A stretch of 53,506 nucleotides of DNA from JBGCFO01 sp045106955 (GTDB lineage Bacteria; Pseudomonadota; Alphaproteobacteria; Rickettsiales; Rickettsiaceae). A program made the translations under genes and the position numbers. The first letter of the stretch is position 1; every line of letters starts with the position of its first letter. Where the stretch lies: contig JBGCFO010000027.1 in the NCBI GenBank assembly GCA_045106955.1, positions 1 to 53,506 on the forward strand, in the 5' to 3' direction. This document shows positions 17,791 through 25,509 of this stretch, in pieces. The notes under the pieces were generated by a model. That model worked only from the letters and a program-made list of their open reading frames with translations, made no database searches and was not told the origin of the DNA.

Positions 17791-18519
17791 ATGACTTTAA
17801 ATGATAAGGAAATAAAATATAACCTTGCTATGGCTTATCAAATATTAGCAATGCTAAATCTAGATGACCACACATACACACATCTCTCATCTTTATCGAG
17901 CGACAAACAACATTATTACATATATCCATTTGGCATGTTATTTCAGGAAGTAACAGCTGATAATTTACTCAAAGTAACTCTTAATGGAGAAGTCATCAAT
18001 GGCAATGAATGTCAATATAACAGCACTGGTTATATAATTCATGGCAGCATATATAAAGCTAGAACTGATATATCATCTATATTTCATTTGCATACCGAGC
18101 CTACAGTCGCAGTTTCTGCTATGAAACATGGATTAATATTCTTGAGCCAATGGTCATTGCATTTTTTTGATAAACTTGCATATCATGATTATGATTCGTT
18201 GGCACTTAATCATTTGCAAGGAGAAAAATTAGTAAGCGATCTTGGTTCAAAGAATGTGATATTTTTGCGTAATCATGGAGTTATTACAGTTGGAAAGACT
18301 ATACATGAAACTATGTTTTATACTTATCACTTAGAAAAAGCTTGTAAAACTCAATGTCTTGCACTTGGATCAGGGTCTATTGAAGATATTGTCTTACCAA
18401 ACGAAGAGATTTGCAGAAAAGCTCATACTGATTTAATGTCTTTTGAAAAAGATATTGGAAAAAGAGATTGGAATGCATGGCTAAGATTATGCTCTAAACG
18501 CAATCTATATCATACATAA
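17791..18519 (+). CDS. Class II aldolase/adducin-family protein
   Basis: A single class II aldolase/adducin domain of 242 aa. The zinc-site histidines are visible in IFHLHTEPTVAV (His-x-His) and in the late FLRNHGVITVG motif. The early STGYIIHGSIYKAR segment matches the substrate loop region. True fuculose- or ribulose-phosphate aldolases keep a catalytic Glu/Asp near the first loop, which I cannot place confidently, so the substrate is unknown. Relatives with adducin-type sequences occur in Rickettsiales. It precedes the gad genes by 206 nt and may be an independent transcription unit. Confidence 0.88.
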   Translation: MTLNDKEIKYNLAMAYQILAMLNLDDHTYTHLSSLSSDKQHYYIYPFGMLFQEVTADNLLKVTLNGEVINGNECQYNSTGYIIHGSIYKARTDISSIFHLHTEPTVAVSAMKHGLIFLSQWSLHFFDKLAYHDYDSLALNHLQGEKLVSDLGSKNVIFLRNHGVITVGKTIHETMFYTYHLEKACKTQCLALGSGSIEDIVLPNEEICRKAHTDLMSFEKDIGKRDWNAWLRLCSKRNLYHT

Positions 18520-18661
18520 ATCAGAACTTTTCTAATTAGCAATCTGGGTTACGCAGAGTATTAATAGCGAATTCTTGAATAACTCCCTTGATGATGTTGT
18601 AATATGTTGCATAAATTACATATCCTAATTTTAGTTCTATCCTAGATTATATTACTTAAAT

Positions 18662-18667
18662 TATAAT
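18662..18667 (+). promoter_or_regulatory. Possible -10 box upstream of gadC
   Basis: A perfect TATAAT lies 59 nt before the gadC start. No convincing -35 hexamer is found at the expected spacing, so this is weak evidence; a regulator-dependent promoter would look like this, but so would chance in AT-rich DNA. Confidence 0.3.
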
Positions 18668-18725
18668 GTTTGGAATGTATGTTACTCTAAAAATTATTAT
18701 TAAATTTAATAAGTAGTATTGTTTC

Positions 18726-20195
18726 ATGAGTTCTACTAAAAATAAATCTAGCTCTCATCAATTAAGCTTGTTTGGCTTTTTGATGATAAGCGTATCGATG
18801 GTGATAAGTATTTATGCGTACCCCACATTTGCAACATCTGGATTTGCAGCAATTTTCTTTCTTATTATAGCCGGACTCCTTTGGTTTATTCCTGTTTGTT
18901 TAGTATCTGCCGAGCTTGGAACTGGCGGGAATGGATGGAGTGAAGCAGGAGTATTTAGCTGGGGAGCAGCAGCTTTTGGAGATCGTTGGGGATTTACCAT
19001 GATATTTCTGCAATGGATGGAAATATCTCTTGGATTTGTATCTATGTTATATTTCATTTCGAGCGGCCTTGCTTATGCATTTGACGCTTCAATAATAGGT
19101 GAGCCAAGTATTGTACAATTGGTTATTATTTTAGCAATTTTTTGGATCATTACCTTCGCTAATTTCTTTGGTACGAGAATCACAAAATTTATTGCAACTT
19201 ATGCTTTTTTTATAGGCGTTATATTTCCAGTAGCAATTTTAATATTCCTTGGTATGTCGTACATAGGAGAAGGTAATAAGATTGATATTACATTTGGATT
19301 GGATGATTTCTTTCCGGATTTTACAAATAGTGCATCATTAGTTGTATTGGTATCATTTATTTTATCTTATATGGGCCCAGAAGCATCAGCTGTGCATGTT
19401 AATAATTTAAAAGATCCAGGCAGAAGCTATCCTATAGCAATTTTAATTTTAGTATTATTAACAGTTGTTATAGCATCATGTTCATCGCTAACTATTTCAA
19501 TGGTAATTCCAAAGAATGATATTTCTTTAAGTGGAGGAATTTTTGAGACATTCAAATTCCTTTTTGACTATTATGGAGTATCTTGGGCTATATATCCATT
19601 TGCATTGATTATATCATTCAGCACAATTGGTGAAGTATCTTCCTGGTGCAATGGACCAGTAAGAGGTATACAAAAGGCTGCAAAGGATGGAATCTTACCT
19701 CCATTTCTAGCAGAAACAAATGAGCATATGATGCCAACTCGTTTGCTTTGGATACAAGGTTTTATAGTATCTTTTTGGTTAATCGCAATTACATTAGCTG
19801 GAATGTCATTAGGAAGTGGCAATATGGCCTTCTTTACTGCTATGACAATCACTGTTGTAGTGTATTTGGCTATGTATATTTTATTATTTTTAAGTTATAT
19901 AAAATTGAAAAATACAGTGCCAGATGATGTGAATCCAAGAAAATTTAGCCTATCTAATAGATTTGGAATGATTACAGCTATTGTTGGACTATGCTTTACT
20001 TTGATTGCATTCTTTATTTCATTTACTCGTCCTGATACGGTCAGTGAGGCAGTCTACGGAGATTATTTAACTGCGTTAATTGTATGTTTTCTTGCAGTTA
20101 TATTAACACCTCACGTTATTTACAGCTTAACCAAAAAACATCGTGCTCAATGGCTAGAAAATTTAAAGCAAAAAGAAATAAAAGATAATAGTTAA
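18726..20195 (+). CDS. gadC: APC-superfamily amino acid antiporter, GadC-like (glutamate:GABA)
   Basis: A 12-helix transporter of 489 aa. The start (LFGFLMISVSMVISIYAYPTFATSGFAAIFFL) and the following FIPVCLVSAELGTGGNGWSEAGVFSWG match the glutamate:GABA antiporter branch of the APC superfamily. GadC swaps external glutamate for internal GABA. The gene is 18 nt upstream of the glutamate decarboxylase, which supports that substrate pair. The tail after the last helix is only about 25 residues, shorter than the roughly 40-residue pH-sensing C-plug of E. coli GadC, so gating may differ. The specific substrate is inferred from context. Confidence 0.88.
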   Translation: MSSTKNKSSSHQLSLFGFLMISVSMVISIYAYPTFATSGFAAIFFLIIAGLLWFIPVCLVSAELGTGGNGWSEAGVFSWGAAAFGDRWGFTMIFLQWMEISLGFVSMLYFISSGLAYAFDASIIGEPSIVQLVIILAIFWIITFANFFGTRITKFIATYAFFIGVIFPVAILIFLGMSYIGEGNKIDITFGLDDFFPDFTNSASLVVLVSFILSYMGPEASAVHVNNLKDPGRSYPIAILILVLLTVVIASCSSLTISMVIPKNDISLSGGIFETFKFLFDYYGVSWAIYPFALIISFSTIGEVSSWCNGPVRGIQKAAKDGILPPFLAETNEHMMPTRLLWIQGFIVSFWLIAITLAGMSLGSGNMAFFTAMTITVVVYLAMYILLFLSYIKLKNTVPDDVNPRKFSLSNRFGMITAIVGLCFTLIAFFISFTRPDTVSEAVYGDYLTALIVCFLAVILTPHVIYSLTKKHRAQWLENLKQKEIKDNS

Positions 20196-20202
20196 TTAAA
20201 TT

Positions 20203-20207
20203 AGGAG
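20203..20207 (+). promoter_or_regulatory. Strong Shine-Dalgarno site of gadB
   Basis: AGGAG sits 6 nt before the gadB ATG. It is notably better than ribosome sites of most neighbours in this AT-rich window, consistent with strong translation from the gadC-gadB transcript. Confidence 0.6.
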
Positions 20208-20213
20208 AAAATT

Positions 20214-21599
20214 ATGTTTAAACATTACAATAAAAACGATACAAATAGTACAGATGTTTGCACTTATGCTAGTAGATATGATTTGCAAGATTTTTCTGTA
20301 GCTGAACTTTCAGAAGATGGAATGCCAGCAGAAATTGCAGCTCAATTCATCAACGATGAATTAACGTTAGAGACAACGCCAATTCTAAATCTTGCTAGTT
20401 TTGTGACAACATGGATGGAAAAAGAAGCTGATGAGCTCATTGCAAAATACATCAATGTCAATCTCATTGACCATGAAGAATATCCAAAGATGCAAGAAAT
20501 TCATTCGCGTTGTGTACAAATTCTTGCAAAATTACTAAACGCCCCTAAGGCAAAACATTATTGCGGAACCATTACAATTGGATCTTCTGAAGCAATAATG
20601 TTAGCAGGTTTAGCTCATAAGTTTAAATGGCGCAATAAAAGAAAATCGCAGGGCAAAGATCATTCACGCCCTAATATTATCATGGGTAGCAATGTTCAAA
20701 TTTGCTGGGAAAAATTTGCTCGCTATTTTGATGTAGAAGAGCGTGTTATACCAATCAAGGAAGGTAAATATATCATTACTGCAAAAGATGTGGAGCCTTT
20801 GATTGATGAAAATACTATTTGCGTTGCAGCGATTTTAGGTACAACTTTTACTGGAGAGTATGATGAAATCGAAGAAATGAACGATTTATTACTTAAAGTT
20901 AAAAAAGAAAGAGGGTTGGATATTCCAATTCACGTAGATGGAGCTAGCGGTGCATTTATTTCTATGTTTCGAGATGATGGAATTAAATGGGATTTTAAAC
21001 TTGAGCAAGTTAAATCAATAAATATTTCTGGTCATAAATATGGCTTAGTCTATCCTGGAGTTGGTTGGGTGATTTTTAGAGATGAATCTGCGCTAGAAGA
21101 AGATTTATTCTTTCATGTTAACTATCTTGGAGGAGATATGCCAACATATACGCTTAATTTTTCACGTGGCAGCTCGATGTTAGTAGCTCAGTATTACAAC
21201 TTTTTACGCTTAGGAAAAAGTGGATACACAAAGATTGTAGATAATATGATGCATGTGAGCGATTTTCTTGCTAAAGAGCTAACAAAATCTGGCAAGTGGG
21301 TGGTACTTGGCGATAGAAGAATGGAGCCTGTTGTAAGTATTGCATTAAAGGATAATAGCAAATTCACGGTATTTAATGTATCAGAGAGGTTGCGCATATA
21401 TGGTTGGATTGTTCCAGCTTACACAATGCCTGTTAATGCAGAAAAAATTGAATCATTGCGTGTTGTAGTAAAAGAAAATTTTAGCCTTACATTAGCAAAA
21501 GACTTTCTTGGTCATTTAAATAATGTAATGAAAGAACTAGAAGATGGCGCTTGTAAGAAATATGTTAAAAATAGACCTGGCAAGCATGTTACGCATTAA
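20214..21599 (+). CDS. gadB: Glutamate decarboxylase
   Basis: PLP enzyme that turns glutamate into GABA and CO2, consuming a proton. The PLP lysine is Lys275 in ISGHKYGL, followed by the group II decarboxylase block YPGVGWVIFRD. HVDGASGAFI (about 240-249) holds the Asp that contacts the PLP ring. YCGTITIGSSEAIMLAGLAHK (about 116-136) binds the phosphate. YLGGDMPTYTLNFSRG is typical of bacterial GAD. The length (461 aa) is close to E. coli GadB (466). The C-terminus ends GKHVTH; E. coli GadB also has a near-terminal His (His465) that plugs the active site at neutral pH. A strong AGGAG site at 20203-20207 precedes the ATG. Insertion-sequence debris begins right after the gene. Confidence 0.95.
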   Translation: MFKHYNKNDTNSTDVCTYASRYDLQDFSVAELSEDGMPAEIAAQFINDELTLETTPILNLASFVTTWMEKEADELIAKYINVNLIDHEEYPKMQEIHSRCVQILAKLLNAPKAKHYCGTITIGSSEAIMLAGLAHKFKWRNKRKSQGKDHSRPNIIMGSNVQICWEKFARYFDVEERVIPIKEGKYIITAKDVEPLIDENTICVAAILGTTFTGEYDEIEEMNDLLLKVKKERGLDIPIHVDGASGAFISMFRDDGIKWDFKLEQVKSINISGHKYGLVYPGVGWVIFRDESALEEDLFFHVNYLGGDMPTYTLNFSRGSSMLVAQYYNFLRLGKSGYTKIVDNMMHVSDFLAKELTKSGKWVVLGDRRMEPVVSIALKDNSKFTVFNVSERLRIYGWIVPAYTMPVNAEKIESLRVVVKENFSLTLAKDFLGHLNNVMKELEDGACKKYVKNRPGKHVTH

Positions 21600-21668
21600 A
21601 ATATCGAGCTATGTTTGACATTCTCCCTCCAGCTAAAAGCAAGGGGATTCATAGTGTATACTATAGTA

Positions 21669-21980
21669 ATGCGAATTTAGGATAAGAAAACTATAAAGCC
21701 CAGTTTGCAAAAGGAATGGCGAGGAGTTAAAATTATTTTTTTGACTAAAAACCACTCCTCATGAAAAAATGTATCACAACTTTATATTGTCTCATAGATG
21801 ATTTTTGTAAAATTTATCAACAATGGGAAAAAATTATTTAATCCCTACTAATAAAATACGTATTAGGGATTGGTAATCTTAATTTAGCAGAGCTTATGGC
21901 CATAGTGCTTTATTTTTATCTATACTCAATTCTAAGGAAAGAATAGCAATATTAAATGAGCGCTTATCCTAAATTCGCAT
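21669..21980 (+). mobile_element. Internally deleted IS982-family element (MITE-like, 312 bp)
   Basis: The element is bounded by perfect 18-bp terminal inverted repeats at 21669-21686 and 21963-21980. It keeps both ends of an IS982-type transposase gene but has lost about 200 codons in between. Its last 60 bp (21922-21981) are identical to the end of the copy at 1-137. No clear target-site duplication flanks it. A 7-bp inverted pair at 21721-21727 and 21754-21760 just before the ATG could be a weak hairpin. Such deletion derivatives can be moved in trans by an intact transposase. Confidence 0.75.
21761..21972 (+). pseudogene. IS982-family transposase, deleted and frameshifted
   Basis: The start reads MKKCITTLYCLIDDFCKIYQ, matching the N-terminus of IS982 transposases, and reaches a stop at 21839. 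The adjacent frame continues LIPTNKIRIRDW, and the first frame resumes with NLNLAELMAIVLYFYL, a conserved early motif. It then jumps directly to the extreme C-terminus (ERIAILNERLS, in a shifted frame). The DDE catalytic region is absent, so the product is not functional. Confidence 0.7.
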
Positions 21981-22405
21981 TTATAAGAAATAGTAGCATT
22001 TTTAATATCCCCATCTATTTTACGACTAGAGTAAAAACCTATCCAACCTAGCTTAGGTAAGAATATTCTACGATTATCTAGTTTTAATTGATTAGGCGCT
22101 GGATATCTAAAAGAACTATGAATATTCCTTTTTCTCTTAGTAGGCATTCGCTTATTTTGTTGCTTCTTATCAAAGGCATCTTTGTATGCTTTGTCTAAAT
22201 CCTTTAGTTTTTGCTGAATTACATGCGATGGTACTTCTGAAAGAAAATCATATTCATTGGATTTCTTTAGAAGTTTAGAAAAATAGTCCATTTCATAGTA
22301 TCGCATTATACGATAGCCATTAGATAATCTATGCTTATTTAATCTCCAAAAATAGTTCCATACAAAACGACAATGACCAGCGAAAGACACCGAACTAAAT
22401 ATCAC
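21981..22405 (-). pseudogene. tnpB (IS200/IS605 OrfB) N-terminal fragment
   Basis: The translation contains FAGHCRFVWN, then YDFLSEVPSHVIQQKLKDLDKAYKDAF, FRYPAPNQLKLDNRRIFLPKLGWIGF and RKIDGDIKNATIS. These are consecutive conserved blocks of TnpB, the RNA-guided nuclease ancestor of Cas12. The normal first 25 or so residues and everything after about residue 140, including the RuvC-like catalytic residues and zinc finger, are missing. The reading frame runs straight into the terminal repeat of the IS982 remnant at 21980. Confidence 0.8.
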
Positions 22406-22476
22406 TATCTCGATTGTGCCTTATATCACCCACATGAATGAAGGTGTTTTACGGCACGATTTGGTAAATAAACGAT

Positions 22477-23205
22477 TTATTGTGCTGTAAATTCTATATT
22501 GCTGAGATACCAATTTGGTTCTGATGTATTGAGGTTTTTATTAAATACCCAACTCTCTTTAAATTGACTTTGATTTTTAATGATGTTTAAGCCAGTAAAC
22601 ACTACAGTGATAAATGCGTTATTACCAAACATATATATCTCAAAAATCTTTGCTTCCAGGTTGCTTTGTTCCGATATTATATTGTTGTATTGATCTTGAT
22701 GCGCCTTCAAATTATCTATATATCTCTTATCTACTAATTGGTTAATTACACTTTCATCGCCTTTGTTTTCTACAATCATTTTTAATACCATCTTCGCGCT
22801 TGATATAAAACCATCTGCAGTAAAATTATTTAAGCGTTTCTGCAATAAATCTATACCTTTACTAATATTATGATGATTTGCAGAGACAATGAACTTGTTT
22901 AAATCTAAAGATTCCTTAAGGTTTTCTGTATTAGCATTATTTCTATTACTACGATTCAAGTATTTTTTTATAAAATTATCTAATACAGAGCTTTCAGCAA
23001 GTTGCTTTTTATTATTATTGGCAGTTGAACTATGATTAGCGCTATTAGTAACGTCTCTGATATTAGATGATGATTCACCGAAATAAGAGCTGCCTTTACT
23101 TGGATCATCGTCTGATGTTACTCCAAGTATAGAAATAAGCTTGCCAATTACTAAAAATGCAACAATTGCAAAGAATACTAATTCAATAATCTGGCTAAAT
23201 GGCAT
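22477..23205 (-). CDS. Tim44-like domain inner-membrane protein
   Basis: An N-terminal membrane helix (about residues 5-27) is followed by a Ser/Asn-rich linker and a C-terminal Tim44/MRP-L45-like domain (about 95-240). The domain signature includes FTADGFISSAKMVLKMIVE, an EQSNLEAKIFEIYMFGNNAFITVVFTG strand region, and a final KESWVFNK...NWYLSNIEF. This architecture matches alphaproteobacterial TimA-type proteins, relatives of mitochondrial import factor Tim44, whose bacterial role is not well defined. It is 96 nt downstream of the 596-aa unknown on the same strand. Confidence 0.85.
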   Translation of the reverse strand: MPFSQIIELVFFAIVAFLVIGKLISILGVTSDDDPSKGSSYFGESSSNIRDVTNSANHSSTANNNKKQLAESSVLDNFIKKYLNRSNRNNANTENLKESLDLNKFIVSANHHNISKGIDLLQKRLNNFTADGFISSAKMVLKMIVENKGDESVINQLVDKRYIDNLKAHQDQYNNIISEQSNLEAKIFEIYMFGNNAFITVVFTGLNIIKNQSQFKESWVFNKNLNTSEPNWYLSNIEFTAQ

Positions 23206-23301
23206 ATCGTTATCCTTTTAATTGCATGTATAAATGTATTTTAACTATGGTTAGTGCATTTTGCAAAACATATATTAATTTTAATCAGTTATTTATCACT
23301 A

Positions 23302-25092
23302 CTATGATGATAATTCAAGATTCCTATTACTCTTCAGTGTATTACTCATTAATTTCAATGTTTGCAACTCTTTTCTTTTACCAGAAAATACGGAATAAAT
23401 TATATTCGTGATTTTAGTACGCTGCTTTACTTGATTAAATAATTCAGCTTTTACTCTTTTTATTAATGGATTTTTGTTATTACGTGTTATTAGTTTTTGG
23501 TATATGTAATATAATTGATTATTATTACATTTTGACATTAATGATTCAAAAAAAAGTGTTAAATAATCTGTAGTAGATTGAATATCTGTATTTTTAAATT
23601 CTTTGCGAAAATCAATGCTAGAAATACTATTAGAATATTCTGGATTAAACATTTCTATAATATCAAATAAAGCTAATTCCACTCGCATTGAATTTCGCTC
23701 TTGAGCAACCGTTCTGATTTTATTTTCATCTTTAGAGTTACTTGCGATGTAATAATGACTTACTATATACTTAAGTAATGCATTCTCTAAGAATGGCTTC
23801 GCATCTTTACGATTACTGTCTATTAATAAATTTATATTATGAAAAACATCCATATATTTCCCAGTTAATTCCCTAATAGTAAATTTGTTTAATTCAGAGT
23901 AGCGTGTGATTATTTGAGGAGTTATATTGGAGTTGATTCTGGATTTTACATATTCAATACGTTTTAATGCATTTGAAATGGAGGAACTATTATTCTGCAA
24001 AAGCATTTTAACATTCAACGTTTTGATAAGCTGAGTAACAACCTGATTTTTGCTGCAACTTAACACAATAAGATTATCAATATTTTTAGCAATATTTATA
24101 CATACCTCTTCTAAGAAACTTTGTGGCCTAAATAATATTGAATCAGTGATATTATGCTCTAGATTCTCTATTTGATATAACATAGAATTATAACTTTGGA
24201 AAAGCTGTAGCAAGCTATAAGCAGAATCATTAAGCCTGTTGTGATTATATCTAAAAGGAGCTTCTTGATGTATTGCTTTGAGTAAATTATTGCAATACTC
24301 ATCTAGGCGATCTAAATTCTTTAACCTATCATATAAATGTCTTAATTGATCATTAGTTAATTTCGTTATAATGGAGTGCTGATCTAACATTTTACACGCT
24401 AATTTATTAGCGACATCAGTTGCTTGAGTTTCGTTCTGTATATCAAGGAAGGCTATTGGATCGTTATATAACAAGTTTTTAGCTGCTATAACCTCATCAT
24501 CTTCTTCTGCATTACTTATGATCCATAATTCTTTTATTAACAATAGTTTTTCAGATAACTGCAGTTGTTGATTAACACTCAATTGATGGATATTAAATGA
24601 AACATGATGCGCTTGTAATTTATTGATTTCTATATCATTGCATAATGATTGCGAGAAAAGCCTATCGCATCTTTGTATAATAAATGTAACTCTGTCTTGT
24701 ATAACATCAAGTTCATTATCAGAGAGTAGTTCACTCTGGGCTTTAATATTTTGATCCAATAATGATTTAATTTTTGAAAGATTTTCTTGAAATTCTTGGG
24801 TATATTTTACTTGATCAATATTAATTGCTTCTTCTGATTGCAAGATATTTAAATATTTATCTTGATTATTTTCTATATTTTCTAAAAAATCCTTACGATA
24901 TCTATTTGGCACATATTCTAGTAGATCTTGATATTGAATTATAATTCTTATGAGATGGACTACAAATAATGTATTTTTTAAATATTTAGATGCTAAAGAA
25001 TCATGATATATTTCTACTAATGCAGATAAAAAATGATTAGTTAACTGAATGGAATCCAGATATTCAGAGTTTTGTTTATTTTGCATGTTCAT
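23302..25092 (-). CDS. Hypothetical large helical protein (596 aa)
   Basis: I do not recognise a family. The protein is almost wholly alpha-helical by composition: rich in Leu, Ile, Asn, Lys, Gln and Glu, poor in Gly and Pro. It has no signal peptide or membrane helix. Several segments repeat a two-helix feel with LYDRLKNLDRLDEYCNNLLKAI-like amphipathic stretches. The C-terminal 50 residues are strongly basic (TRNNKNPLIKRVKAEL to KLMSNTLKSNR). An extended -10 promoter lies 70 nt upstream. It could be a host-directed or scaffold protein, but nothing in the sequence proves that. Confidence 0.7.
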   Translation of the reverse strand: MNMQNKQNSEYLDSIQLTNHFLSALVEIYHDSLASKYLKNTLFVVHLIRIIIQYQDLLEYVPNRYRKDFLENIENNQDKYLNILQSEEAINIDQVKYTQEFQENLSKIKSLLDQNIKAQSELLSDNELDVIQDRVTFIIQRCDRLFSQSLCNDIEINKLQAHHVSFNIHQLSVNQQLQLSEKLLLIKELWIISNAEEDDEVIAAKNLLYNDPIAFLDIQNETQATDVANKLACKMLDQHSIITKLTNDQLRHLYDRLKNLDRLDEYCNNLLKAIHQEAPFRYNHNRLNDSAYSLLQLFQSYNSMLYQIENLEHNITDSILFRPQSFLEEVCINIAKNIDNLIVLSCSKNQVVTQLIKTLNVKMLLQNNSSSISNALKRIEYVKSRINSNITPQIITRYSELNKFTIRELTGKYMDVFHNINLLIDSNRKDAKPFLENALLKYIVSHYYIASNSKDENKIRTVAQERNSMRVELALFDIIEMFNPEYSNSISSIDFRKEFKNTDIQSTTDYLTLFFESLMSKCNNNQLYYIYQKLITRNNKNPLIKRVKAELFNQVKQRTKITNIIYSVFSGKRKELQTLKLMSNTLKSNRNLELSS

Positions 25093-25161
25093 TTGATTCG
25101 ATTATATTTACAGTAATATTGATTGCACAAAATGATATTTAATTAAAAGTTGTATAAATAA

Positions 25162-25170
25162 ATTATAGCA
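25162..25170 (-). promoter_or_regulatory. Extended -10 promoter for the 596-aa gene
   Basis: On the minus strand TGCTATAAT gives a perfect -10 with a TGn extension, about 70 nt before the start at 25092. There is no strong -35. Sequence match only. Confidence 0.4.
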
Positions 25171-25466
25171 AAACATCTGCAACAAATCATATGTTGCATA
25201 ATTATTTTTTTGTCATCAATAATTTATGAGACAAAATTACAGACATACTTCATATTTAGGGTTTATTGACAAATTACGCTTTGATAAATTTTAAATATTA
25301 TAATATTGAAATTTTGTATATTTTTTGAAATCAGTAGGCCGTTAGAGATAAAATCGATAATTTGTTATAAATAAAAAGTGAGTATATTAATAAAATCAAT
25401 ATTTTTGGTGCAAAAAATTATTTTTTAGCACTAAAAATAATTAATGTACAATTTCAAAATAAAATT

Positions 25467-25475
25467 TGTTATAAT
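25467..25475 (+). promoter_or_regulatory. Extended -10 promoter for the ABC exporter
   Basis: TGTTATAAT lies 34 nt before the ATG at 25510. A possible transcript would include a nine-codon frame (including its stop) starting at ATG 25491 whose stop (25515-25517) overlaps the ABC gene start, which could influence its translation. Confidence 0.45.
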
Positions 25476-25509
25476 TGAGCTTCTAATTTAATGCTCACTA
25501 TTACAGTTA

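Larger units (their letters stand above)
21624..22446 (-). mobile_element. Decayed IS200/IS605-type element (tnpB remnant), interrupted
   Basis: A truncated tnpB reads on the minus strand from about 22405. Upstream of it, 22427-22446 can fold into an imperfect hairpin of the left-end type. Near the other edge, 21624-21647 forms an imperfect hairpin (tccc/ggga arms) of the right-end type. These subterminal hairpins and the lack of long inverted repeats fit IS200/IS605 family ends. About 25 codons of the tnpB start and nearly all of its C-terminal nuclease half are missing, and an IS982 derivative (21669-21980) sits inside. No tnpA is present. The exact ends are approximate. Confidence 0.6.
25093..25509. 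other. 417-nt intergenic region between divergent genes
   Basis: No open frame of note or RNA gene was seen. It holds the two extended -10 boxes listed separately, one for each divergent gene. A TTGACA at 25266-25271 and a TATAAT at 25299-25304 are 27 nt apart, too far to form one promoter. The rest is very AT-rich sequence without clear repeats. Confidence 0.5.

Noticed and set aside
18812..19057. Minus-strand ORF inside gadC (also 19571-19852)
   Set aside because: Pro/Ala/Ile-rich translations typical of antisense frames of membrane proteins; no start signals.
25266..25304. TTGACA and TATAAT pair in the 25.3-kb intergenic region
   Set aside because: The 27-nt spacing is too long for a sigma70 promoter, and better extended -10 boxes exist for both genes.
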